DNA of 12,234 bases from positions 1 to 12,234 of the forward strand of contig DEUB01000024.1 of the NCBI GenBank assembly GCA_002362385.1. The letters are read 5' to 3'. Positions 1 to 6,120 of the stretch are shown here, piece by piece. Below the pieces are notes generated by a model. That model saw only the letters and a list, made by a program, of their open reading frames with translations, did not search any database and was not told where the DNA came from. The DNA comes from Lachnospiraceae bacterium UBA3273. GTDB lineage: Bacteria > Bacillota > Clostridia > Lachnospirales > Lachnospiraceae. Each line of letters starts with the position of its first letter. Within the stretch, counting starts at the first letter, position 1. The position numbers and the translations under genes are program-made.

Positions 1-30
1 TATTGTGCAATTAATATTTAGATTTTAATT

Positions 31-56
31 AATTTAAAGTAATTTTACTTAAATTT
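31..56. promoter_or_regulatory. Palindromic AT-rich operator upstream of the AraC-family gene
   Basis: An inverted repeat is centred between 43 and 44, with inner arms AAGTAA (37-42) and TTACTT (45-50); 10 of 13 flanking positions pair. The right half TTACTTAAATT (45-55) and the left word TTTAAAGTAA (33-42) both recur exactly upstream of the esterase operon, at 4015-4025 and 3983-3992. It lies about 40 bases before the start of the AraC-family regulator, so autoregulation is a natural reading. It could equally serve a divergent gene beyond the left edge. The repeat is seen directly; the regulator that binds it is inferred. Confidence 0.5.
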
Positions 57-84
57 AGTTAACTTTCCGGGTAATTATTATGAC

Positions 85-90
85 AAGGAG
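85..90 (+). promoter_or_regulatory. Ribosome binding site that fixes the AraC-family start
   Basis: AAGGAG sits seven bases before the ATG at 98. An in-frame ATG at 80 lies upstream of this site and has no Shine-Dalgarno match of its own, so 98 is the better start. Confidence 0.75.
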
Positions 91-97
91 CAAAATT

Positions 98-1033
98 ATG
101 GAGAAATTTAGATTTTTGATGTCTGAACACTTTAAGTGCGACTGGAAATACCAATCGAAACTGGAAAATTTTCTGAATGATTTTTTACTCTTTCCTGAAA
201 ACGAAGACCTTTTGCCCGGTTTAACAAGAGTCAGAGCCCTTTCCGTCAGCCGGATAGGAGGCGCCTTTGGCTTGGATGTGGCTCCCATCCCGTTCTTCTG
301 TATTCTCTATACCGAGGACGGGGCTTTAGAGTTGACCTTTGACGGGTTCCGCTATTCTCTCAGAAAGCACAGCATTGTTTTCCTGGATATGTCCAAGGGC
401 TTTTCCTTAAACCTGCCCCAGCCGGGCCAATGGTCATTTTCATTTCTTATTATAGAAGGAAAAGACTTAAACCTTTTTTACCGCTATTTCTACCGGGATA
501 AGGTAGCAGGCTTTTTTCTTCCGCCCATGTCCGGGATCCCCGCTAAAATACGCGCCATATACGATCTGATACAGAATTTCCCCTCCGACGACTCCTGTTA
601 CTTTATTTCCCACAAGCTTCTGACGGATATCATGACGGCGCTGATCACGGAACGCGGGACAAACCCCGTTACCAACGAGATGCTCCCCAATCATGTCATA
701 AAGACCCTGGCCTACATTGAATCCCATTATAGGGAGCGCTTTACCCTGGATGATATTTCCGCATTCTTAAACGTGAGCAAATTCTCCCTGTCCCACGATT
801 TTAAAAAGCATATCGGGAAATCCATTATGGATTTTGCCTGCGACAAGTGCATAACCAAAGCAAAGGAGCTTTTATCCACAACTGACGACAGCATCGGGGA
901 GATCGGCTACCGGTTGGGCTTTTCCAGCGACGCGCACTTTATCAGCGTATTTAAAAAAAGAGTGGGTATCACGCCGCTTAAGTACCGTAAACAGCATAAT
1001 ATCCACTCCTACAATTACATTTTGATCGATTAA
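98..1033 (+). CDS. AraC-family transcriptional regulator
   Basis: This is a protein of 311 residues when started at the ATG at 98, where AAGGAG is ideally spaced; an in-frame ATG at 80 would add six residues. The N-terminal ~180 residues fit the cupin-like sensor domain of AraC-type sugar regulators. The last ~100 residues form the double helix-turn-helix: a first HTH around TLDDISAFLNVSKFSLSHDF and a second around GEIGYRLGFSSDAHFISVFKK, ending with the family signature GITPLKYR. The length is normal for the family. It converges on the DUF624 gene with only five bases between the stop codons. Such proteins commonly activate nearby sugar uptake or degradation genes. The shared palindrome at 31-56 and 4003-4025 suggests it acts on itself and on the esterase operon, but the other local regulator (LacI type) could also be the binder. 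The effector cannot be read from the sequence. Confidence 0.93.
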   Translation: MEKFRFLMSEHFKCDWKYQSKLENFLNDFLLFPENEDLLPGLTRVRALSVSRIGGAFGLDVAPIPFFCILYTEDGALELTFDGFRYSLRKHSIVFLDMSKGFSLNLPQPGQWSFSFLIIEGKDLNLFYRYFYRDKVAGFFLPPMSGIPAKIRAIYDLIQNFPSDDSCYFISHKLLTDIMTALITERGTNPVTNEMLPNHVIKTLAYIESHYRERFTLDDISAFLNVSKFSLSHDFKKHIGKSIMDFACDKCITKAKELLSTTDDSIGEIGYRLGFSSDAHFISVFKKRVGITPLKYRKQHNIHSYNYILID

Positions 1034-1038
1034 ATTTT

Positions 1039-1761
1039 TTATGGTTCCGCCCCGTTCGTTTTCTCTTTACCGCTTTCGGGGGATGTGATTTCCTCTGTCC
1101 CGTTTTTAATATCTTTTACCGGCACGCCTTCTTCAGAAGCCTCCTGCGCCTTCTTTATGTATTTTTTCAAAGCAAACCGGTAGAGCACCGCAGACCCCAT
1201 AGCCGCCAGCCCGAAGCCGTAGAGCACCATAAAAGCGTCTGCGGCAAAAAACTGTATGATAAAATAAATGATCACGCCATAATATGCTGCCAGAAACAGC
1301 GTTACGGGAAACTGCTGCAGGGCGATCAGAAAACTGTTGATAAGCGTTCTTTTCACAGGATTTTCAAAGGTAGCCTGCAGCGCAAATACATAAATAAGCC
1401 CCATAAACCAGATGCATGCCGCCCCAATGCTCACTGCAGACATAACGGCTGCAAAGGTCCCCGTAAGATTCGTCCAAAAATAATAATCCGTCCCTATGAT
1501 GATACCGAAGAGCGCCATGATCAGATAAATTCCCGTAGCCTGCTTGAAATTTTCTTTGAAGACCTTTAAAAATCCCCGGATGATATAGCCTTCTTCTCCC
1601 TTTATCATTTTCATGGAAACAGAATGCAGGGCCGTTACCGACGCCCCTATGGTAATAACGGGGATACTTGTTATGACAAATATCAGGTTCAGCAGAAAAA
1701 TATCGGCGATTTTGGAACAGACCCTGAAAAAGGGACTGTCCAAAGAAAAAATATTCCCCAT
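1039..1761 (-). CDS. DUF624 / YesL-family integral membrane protein
   Basis: A protein of 240 residues with about five hydrophobic segments (roughly residues 18-40, 76-96, 100-125, 148-172 and 175-195) and a charged cytoplasmic tail rich in Lys and Glu. The N-terminus (FFRVCSKIADIFLLNLIFV, then SIPVITIGASVTAL) matches the DUF624/YesL family, whose members are usually encoded beside sugar ABC transporters and AraC or two-component regulators in Firmicutes. The molecular role of the family is unknown. It begins five bases after the stop of the LacI-family gene. Its ribosome binding site (AGAGG) lies inside the last codons of that gene, so the two are cotranscribed and probably translationally coupled. 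Confidence 0.88.
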   Translation of the reverse strand: MGNIFSLDSPFFRVCSKIADIFLLNLIFVITSIPVITIGASVTALHSVSMKMIKGEEGYIIRGFLKVFKENFKQATGIYLIMALFGIIIGTDYYFWTNLTGTFAAVMSAVSIGAACIWFMGLIYVFALQATFENPVKRTLINSFLIALQQFPVTLFLAAYYGVIIYFIIQFFAADAFMVLYGFGLAAMGSAVLYRFALKKYIKKAQEASEEGVPVKDIKNGTEEITSPESGKEKTNGAEP

Positions 1762-1766
1762 AAGCG

Positions 1767-2801
1767 TTACCTCTCATTTCCGGCATTCCCGCCATCCGCA
1801 TCCTTTACCGTTCCTCTTTCAACAAGTTCTCCCCGGATGACCGTCATCCCTCTCCGGTAATATTTGTTTTTGACCCGCTGCTCTATGATATGGATACAGC
1901 ACCGTACCATTTCAGCCGAATCCACCCGATAAGTCGTCAGGGAAACGTTTTCCGGAATTCTTTTGGCATAATCATCATAGCCTACGACCGATATATCTTC
2001 TGGCACCCGGTAGCCCGCCTTTGACAATCTGTCTATCATTGCATAGGCAACCTCATCACAGTTGCAGACGAAGGCAGTAGGCATATGCTCCGGAAGCTTC
2101 AACTCCACATAATGCCCCCCTTCATCCCTGTCCGGGATAGTCCACTCGCTTATATATTCTTTATCCTTTGCGATCAGATATTTACGGTATCCCATGAAAC
2201 GGTCCAGAATACTCCTGGTACTGTGATAGCTTCCCACAAATCCGATCTTCTCATGTCCCTTTTTAGCCAGATATCTCGTCAGCAGGAAACCGCCGTTCAC
2301 ATTGTCCCCCGTAATGGAATCCACATCGAATTCTTCATTTTCAAAATCAAAGAATATGACGCTGACCGGAGAAGCCACCAGCTTTTCCAGAAAAGCCGTC
2401 CCCATCTCCCCGATGACTACCACCTGGGATACAGAATCCATCCTCAGCATATTAGGCAGCACGCCGCCGTTTTCGTCCTCGGGCCTTATGATCTCTAAAA
2501 TGCCGATATATCCTTTTGCCGAAAGCCCCATAAGCATCTTCTGGTAGATTTTAAAATAAAAGGAATTTTCATTGTCCCCCACGAAGCGCTCGGATATCAC
2601 AATGCCGATGGTAACATTGACGGCATCCGTAATCTTCCTCCCTGCGCTGTATTCATATCCCAATTCCCTTGCCTTTAAGATGATCAGCTCCCGAAGCCCT
2701 TCGCTGACGCCTTCCTTTCCCGCCAGGGCCTTTGAAACCGTAACGATGCTGATCCCCATCTCCTTTGCAACATCGCCCATTGTCACTTGTTTTCTTGCCA
2801 T
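1767..2801 (-). CDS. LacI-family transcriptional regulator
   Basis: A protein of 344 residues with full LacI/GalR architecture. The N-terminal helix-turn-helix (about residues 7-50) reads TMGDVAKEMGISIVTVSKAL followed by GKEGVS, the usual family signature. A periplasmic-binding-protein-like sugar sensor domain follows from about residue 60, including the C-terminal VPEDISVVGYDDY element that is typical of the family. Family members repress or activate sugar genes in response to a small carbohydrate ligand. It is the second gene of the minus-strand operon, 121 bases (3942-start) downstream of the esterase stop, with no convincing promoter or terminator in that gap, and it is followed at five bases by the DUF624 gene. 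The purine-rich leader before the ATG is only a moderate ribosome binding site. Its operator is unknown; the palindrome at 4003-4025 lacks the central CG common in LacI operators, so control of this operon by the AraC-type protein is equally plausible. Confidence 0.93.
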   Translation of the reverse strand: MARKQVTMGDVAKEMGISIVTVSKALAGKEGVSEGLRELIILKARELGYEYSAGRKITDAVNVTIGIVISERFVGDNENSFYFKIYQKMLMGLSAKGYIGILEIIRPEDENGGVLPNMLRMDSVSQVVVIGEMGTAFLEKLVASPVSVIFFDFENEEFDVDSITGDNVNGGFLLTRYLAKKGHEKIGFVGSYHSTRSILDRFMGYRKYLIAKDKEYISEWTIPDRDEGGHYVELKLPEHMPTAFVCNCDEVAYAMIDRLSKAGYRVPEDISVVGYDDYAKRIPENVSLTTYRVDSAEMVRCCIHIIEQRVKNKYYRRGMTVIRGELVERGTVKDADGGNAGNER

Positions 2802-2922
2802 ATTCTTTCCATTTCCTTCCTATATTCCTTCTCTATTTTCATGTCCTGCCTCATCCTGCACGTTTCCCACAGGAATCAGCTTCCTCTCAGTCCCATACCC
2901 TTACTCAGAAAGCTTCTCCGCC

Positions 2923-3942
2923 TTATCCTGCGGGCTTCCTTGTGGAAATCATACCCTGCTCTGCCATAAAATCAAGTATCCTTGCGGCGTCCTTTTTGTG
3001 GGTCGCCACGGACGGATGTCCGCTGGCCATACCGTCTTTTTCCACATCGTGATAGGGCAGCTCCAAGGCATATATATCTTTAAGGCCCGCAGATAACGCC
3101 AAAGTTACCGCCTCTTTCACAAAGACGAATCCGTTGGTGCACAATGTTCCCAACACACAGATTATCCCTGCATCCGGATGGTAACCCTTTAACAGTTTCA
3201 AAAAGCTGACATAAGCCGAAACAAACCTTTCCTGCATCCTTTTTTCTCCCAGAAAGCCCGAATCATTGGTTCCCAGGTTCACAATAATAAACGCCGGTTC
3301 AAATTCTCCCGGCTCGATCTTTTTTTCCCTGTCCGCAAACCAGTTTGTATAAGGATAGAGCTTCGGCACATTGTTCTCCGGATTTCCCGTATACTCCACA
3401 AACATTCCGTATCCTGATGCGGAAATATAACGGGCATTCCAGTTCATTTCCCGCGCCATAAAAGCGCCATAGGAACGTTCCCCGTCCTCTTCCCTGATAT
3501 CGTATTCGGAATCCGGTGCCCCTAAGACCCCGTAACCGCAGGTAATGGAATCGCCAATAAATTCCACCTTTATCCGTTCATCCGCCAGCGGTGTCTCTTC
3601 CAGGATCTTACCGTCTTTTATCAGGATATCGCACAGTCCCGCCTGGGACATGGCAGCCTCTGTTATCTTTATTACCTTAATATGGTGCGGCTTTTTGTCG
3701 GGCAGGCTGCACATCTTATAAAGCTTCTTCGTTTGATCCAAAACAACTTCCCCAAAAGGAGCACCGTCCACATATACCCGAAGGCCGGCAAAATTAACGG
3801 CTTCCCTTTGGTCGGTAACAAACTCCATATACACCCCGCTCCCCTTTGCGAGAAACGAGACGCTGCTGTTGGTGTAGGAGAGATAAAAGATCCCTTCCTT
3901 TTCCAAAATCCTTCCTTCGAACTGCAGGTATTCCTTATTCAC
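2923..3942 (-). CDS. SGNH/GDSL hydrolase, CE2-like carbohydrate esterase
   Basis: A two-domain protein. The N-terminal ~120 residues form a beta-rich, jelly-roll-like module, followed by an SGNH hydrolase domain. Numbered from the upstream ATG at 3960, the nucleophile block is FIGDSITCGYG (Ser138), the oxyanion block is NLGTND (Asn232) and the catalytic histidine block is SGHPS (His315). This order and the N-terminal module match carbohydrate esterase family 2, which removes acetyl groups from xylan, mannan or other oligosaccharides. No signal peptide is present, so it probably acts in the cytoplasm on imported acetylated oligosaccharides. The start is placed at GTG 3942, which has GGAGG eight bases upstream; the ATG at 3960 (345 residues) has no Shine-Dalgarno match. 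It leads an operon with LacI-family and DUF624 genes, driven by the promoter at 4034-4062. The exact substrate is not known. Confidence 0.88.
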   Translation of the reverse strand: MNKEYLQFEGRILEKEGIFYLSYTNSSVSFLAKGSGVYMEFVTDQREAVNFAGLRVYVDGAPFGEVVLDQTKKLYKMCSLPDKKPHHIKVIKITEAAMSQAGLCDILIKDGKILEETPLADERIKVEFIGDSITCGYGVLGAPDSEYDIREEDGERSYGAFMAREMNWNARYISASGYGMFVEYTGNPENNVPKLYPYTNWFADREKKIEPGEFEPAFIIVNLGTNDSGFLGEKRMQERFVSAYVSFLKLLKGYHPDAGIICVLGTLCTNGFVFVKEAVTLALSAGLKDIYALELPYHDVEKDGMASGHPSVATHKKDAARILDFMAEQGMISTRKPAG

Positions 3943-3950
3943 ATCCAAAG

Positions 3951-3955
3951 CCTCC
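3951..3955 (-). promoter_or_regulatory. Ribosome binding site supporting a GTG start for the esterase
   Basis: Read on the minus strand this is GGAGG, eight bases before the in-frame GTG at 3942. It lies inside the first codons of the longer reading from the ATG at 3960, which itself is preceded by an A/T-rich stretch with no Shine-Dalgarno match. The shorter start is therefore favoured, without proof. Confidence 0.55.
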
Positions 3956-4002
3956 GACATAATATCTGATTTCTATTTTTATTTTAAAGTAAATTCTCTC
4001 CA

Positions 4003-4025
4003 AATTCAAGTAAATTACTTAAATT
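4003..4025. promoter_or_regulatory. Palindromic operator just downstream of the esterase-operon promoter
   Basis: This is a 23-bp inverted repeat centred on 4014, with arms AAGTAA (4008-4013) and TTACTT (4015-4020) and outer AATT/AATT pairs; 10 of 11 positions pair. Its right half is identical to 45-55. A further copy of the word AAGTAAATT lies at 3987-3995, exactly 21 bp (two helical turns) from the copy at 4008-4016. The sites lie from about +2 to +45 relative to the predicted transcription start near 4027, a position suited to repression by blocking. Confidence 0.5.
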
Positions 4026-4033
4026 AACTTAAA

Positions 4034-4062
4034 ATTATAACTCTATCCAAAATTATTGTTAA
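4034..4062 (-). promoter_or_regulatory. Promoter of the esterase-LacI-DUF624 operon
   Basis: Read on the minus strand: -35 TTAACA (4057-4062), a 17-base spacer, and -10 TATAAT (4034-4039). This is an almost consensus sigma-A promoter, predicted to start transcription near 4027. That leaves a leader of roughly 85 bases containing the repeated operator words. Confidence 0.75.
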
Positions 4063-4092
4063 ACAGGAGCCTGCGCAGAAAAGACGCTTAGA

Positions 4093-4119
4093 CCGGGCGC
4101 TTATCCCCATAACGCCCGG
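4093..4119. other. GC-rich hairpin between two divergent promoters
   Basis: CCGGGCG (4093-4099) pairs with CGCCCGG (4113-4119); after a one-base bulge, TTAT (4101-4104) pairs with ATAA (4109-4112) around a CCCC loop. No T-run follows at once on either strand, so it does not look like a standard terminator. It lies upstream of the -35 boxes of both divergent promoters, so neither transcript includes it. A protein-binding site or a remnant of another element is possible; the role is unknown. Confidence 0.45.
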
Positions 4120-4144
4120 AAACCGGAAATGATATCTGATTTTC

Positions 4145-4173
4145 TTGATAATATATAAAAGTTGGTCTATAAT
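4145..4173 (+). promoter_or_regulatory. Promoter of the divergent-PAP2 gene
   Basis: -35 TTGATA (4145-4150), a 17-base spacer and -10 TATAAT (4168-4173) form a near-consensus sigma-A promoter with a start expected near 4180. It gives an AT-rich leader of about 83 bases before the ATG at 4264. It also shows that the TTG at 4162, inside the spacer, cannot be the translation start. Confidence 0.75.
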
Positions 4174-4263
4174 AACTCTTGGAACTTTTTATTAATATAT
4201 TATTATTTAACTGATTTTTTAGAAAAATTTTATGTTTTATTACGACAGGAATCGAGAATCACT

Positions 4264-4731
4264 ATGGATATTTTGAAACAGCTGATAGATAACCCTATTT
4301 TCGTCAGCGCCGCTTTAGGCTGGTTTGTCGCACAGGTTTTAAAAACGATCATCTATTTGATCGTCAATCGGGAATTTGTCTGGGAAAGACTTATCGGAAA
4401 CGGCGGAATGCCCAGTTCCCATTCGGCTACCGTATGCGCATTGGCAACCTCCACCGGCCTTCATTACGGTGTGGGCGGTTTTGAATTTGCCATGGCTGCA
4501 TTTTTTGCCATCATCGTTATGAATGACGCCATGGGCGTCAGGCTGGAAACGGGAAAACAGGCTATGGTCTTAAACGATATGATGGAGCTTTTTAAAGAAA
4601 TGGGCCGTTGGGACGGCAAACACCCCATCGAACACCTGAAGGAATTTGTGGGACATACCCCCCTTCAGATCTTAATAGGGGCAATCTTAGGCATCTGTAT
4701 CGCCTTTATATATAACGGCATCATCGCCTGA
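4264..4731 (+). CDS. Divergent PAP2-family membrane protein (YuiD/DUF212 type)
   Basis: A protein of 155 residues, the normal length for the family, starting at the ATG at 4264. The ribosome binding site is weak (AGGA, 13 bases away). A longer in-frame reading from a TTG at 4162 is excluded because that codon lies inside the promoter. Family hallmarks are GGMPSSHSA (residues 47-55, resembling the PSGH/SSHS phosphatase motif of PAP2), MNDAMGVR followed by ETGKQA (about residues 86-99), and EFVGHTPLQ near the C-terminus, with hydrophobic segments around residues 12-33, 70-86 and 134-153. Relatives are small integral membrane proteins proposed to act on lipid phosphates or pyrophosphates, but their reaction is not established. 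It may have a housekeeping role in isoprenoid-phosphate handling. Its last 45 bases overlap the 3' end of the convergent GT2 gene. Confidence 0.9.
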   Translation: MDILKQLIDNPIFVSAALGWFVAQVLKTIIYLIVNREFVWERLIGNGGMPSSHSATVCALATSTGLHYGVGGFEFAMAAFFAIIVMNDAMGVRLETGKQAMVLNDMMELFKEMGRWDGKHPIEHLKEFVGHTPLQILIGAILGICIAFIYNGIIA

Positions 4732-5658
4732 TTCTTTCTTCTCCTGTATCTCGTCAATCAGATAGGGCGGCCTGTTTCTGGACGCATCCAAAGCTCTCCA
4801 GACATATTCTCCCAGGATCCCCATCATTAACATCATGCACCCGAAGGAAAAAAGCACAACGCACATCAGGGAAGCCCAGCCCAGTATAGGGGTGCCCACC
4901 GTAACCTTTTCCACAATGACCTCTATGGCCATCAAAAGGGAAACCAGAAAGAAAACAACGCCTACCGTAGACATAAAGCGGATAGGAAAATAAGAAAAAC
5001 TCAGCATGGAATCCATGGCCAGTTTAATCTTCTTGGACAGCGTCCAGCGGGATTTCCCCACTTCCCTGTCTTTTCTGTGAAAATATACGTGGTCCGTTTT
5101 AAAGCCCGCCCACAAAACCTGGAGGGTAAGGGACGAATTCTTTTCATCCAGCATTTCCAAAACCTTAATGACCTGCCTGTCCAAAAGATAGCAGTCGCAG
5201 CCGCCCACAGGCATTTTATCGTTGACCAGTTTATGGATAATGCGGTAATACATGCTGGCAAAAAACTTCTTGACCGGATTCTCGTCCCTGTCAGAACGCA
5301 CCGCCAGAACAACCTTGTTGCCCTTTTTCCAGCTTTCATACATTTCCAGAATGATCTCGCTGTCCTCCTGCAAGTCCGCCTGCTTGGTCACGGCGCAGTC
5401 CCCCGTGCACACGGACAGTCCGGCCAGAAGGGCCGCATGTTCGCCAAAGTTCCTGGACAGCTTTACACACTTTGTATGACCGTCCATATCCTTGATCCGG
5501 TTCATGATCTCCCAGGAATTGTCCCCCGAGCCGTCGTCTACAAAAACAAGCTCGTAGTCTCCTAAGGTTCCCAGGATCTTTTCCTTCATATCTTCATAAA
5601 GCATCATCAATGTGTCGGAATTGTAGTAAACCGGCACCACGATAGAAATTTTACTCAT
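4687..5658 (-). CDS. GT2-family glycosyltransferase with two C-terminal membrane helices (GtrB/DPM1-like)
   Basis: A protein of 323 residues. The N-terminal GT-A domain starts with ISIVVPVYYNSDTL and contains FVDDGSGDNSW (Asp41-Asp42, nucleotide binding), KLSRNFGEHAALLAGL and KQADLQEDSE (about residues 92-101, the metal-binding acidic motif). KSRWTLSKK and two membrane helices (about 228-250 and 262-285) follow, then GILGEYVWRALDASRNRPPYL. This layout is that of enzymes that move a sugar from a nucleotide donor to a polyprenyl phosphate such as undecaprenyl phosphate at the inner membrane face. It is the last gene of the aminosugar operon. Its ATG lies inside the end of the ketoisomerase gene (8-bp overlap, ATGAGTAA), which suggests translational coupling and use of the aminosugar that operon makes. 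The donor is inferred from context only. Confidence 0.92.
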   Translation of the reverse strand: MSKISIVVPVYYNSDTLMMLYEDMKEKILGTLGDYELVFVDDGSGDNSWEIMNRIKDMDGHTKCVKLSRNFGEHAALLAGLSVCTGDCAVTKQADLQEDSEIILEMYESWKKGNKVVLAVRSDRDENPVKKFFASMYYRIIHKLVNDKMPVGGCDCYLLDRQVIKVLEMLDEKNSSLTLQVLWAGFKTDHVYFHRKDREVGKSRWTLSKKIKLAMDSMLSFSYFPIRFMSTVGVVFFLVSLLMAIEVIVEKVTVGTPILGWASLMCVVLFSFGCMMLMMGILGEYVWRALDASRNRPPYLIDEIQEKKESGDDAVIYKGDTDA

Positions 5659-6082
5659 TTTCTTTATTTCCTTTGACCTCTTTCAAAAACATGTCGTAAT
5701 CCCTGATGTATTCCGCCCCGTCATAATGCTCGCTGGCCAGTACCAAAAGAACGGAATCCCCGGAAAAATCATACATGTCTTTCCATACCATAACATCTAT
5801 ATAAAGTCCCATACGGGGCTTGTTAAGCTCTATGATCTCTGTCTCAAAGCCGTTGTCGACCTTTACCTTACTGGTGCCGCTGACATTGATCAGGACAAAT
5901 TCCGTTTTCCGGTTGGCATGCTGGCCCCTGATAATATCGGGATCGCTTCCATACATATAAAACACCCGTTTGATATCAAAGGGAACGTCCATGCCGCTGC
6001 CCTCCGCCACTACCAGATTGCCTCTTTCATCTCCAAATTCATTAAAATTGATAATACGGTATTGCTCCTTTAGTTGCTTCAT
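5651..6082 (-). CDS. Sugar 3,4-ketoisomerase, FdtA/QdtA (WxcM-like cupin) family
   Basis: A small single-domain cupin of 143 residues, the usual length for dTDP-4-keto-6-deoxyglucose 3,4-ketoisomerases. Family landmarks are DERGNLVVAEG (18-28), IKRVFYMYG (37-45), the active-site strand IIRGQHANRKTEF (50-62), and the C-terminal block SEHYDGAEYIRDYDMFL. The enzyme shifts the keto group from C4 to C3 so that an aminotransferase can install a 3-amino group. That fits the aminotransferase gene 38 bases upstream. The strand reads HAN where the characterised FdtA/QdtA enzymes, as I recall them, have HAH; His55 is kept and the second His is Asn57. Whether the product keeps the gluco configuration (QdtA, Qui3N) or becomes galacto (FdtA, Fuc3N) cannot be decided from the sequence. 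The stop overlaps the GT2 start. Confidence 0.87.
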   Translation of the reverse strand: MKQLKEQYRIINFNEFGDERGNLVVAEGSGMDVPFDIKRVFYMYGSDPDIIRGQHANRKTEFVLINVSGTSKVKVDNGFETEIIELNKPRMGLYIDVMVWKDMYDFSGDSVLLVLASEHYDGAEYIRDYDMFLKEVKGNKENE

Positions 6083-6120
6083 CTTTATCTCTTTTCCCTT
6101 AAAATTCTTATAGAATCCTT

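Noticed and set aside
2572..3096. Open frame of 174 codons on the + strand across the LacI/esterase junction
   Set aside because: It lies antisense over the well-supported LacI-family start and esterase end, has low-complexity Ser/Pro/Phe content, and shows no family motif.
4060..4145. Possible riboswitch or structured leader
   Set aside because: The GC-rich stem lies upstream of both divergent promoters, so it would be in neither leader, and no known riboswitch consensus was recognised.
4162..4263. 34-residue N-terminal extension of the PAP2-like protein from a TTG
   Set aside because: The TTG lies inside the spacer of the TTGATA-17-TATAAT promoter, upstream of the predicted transcription start, and family members begin at the equivalent of the ATG at 4264.
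5077..5565. Antisense + strand open frame of 162 codons inside the GT2 gene
   Set aside because: It is a shadow of the GT2 coding frame, with no ribosome binding site or recognisable domain.
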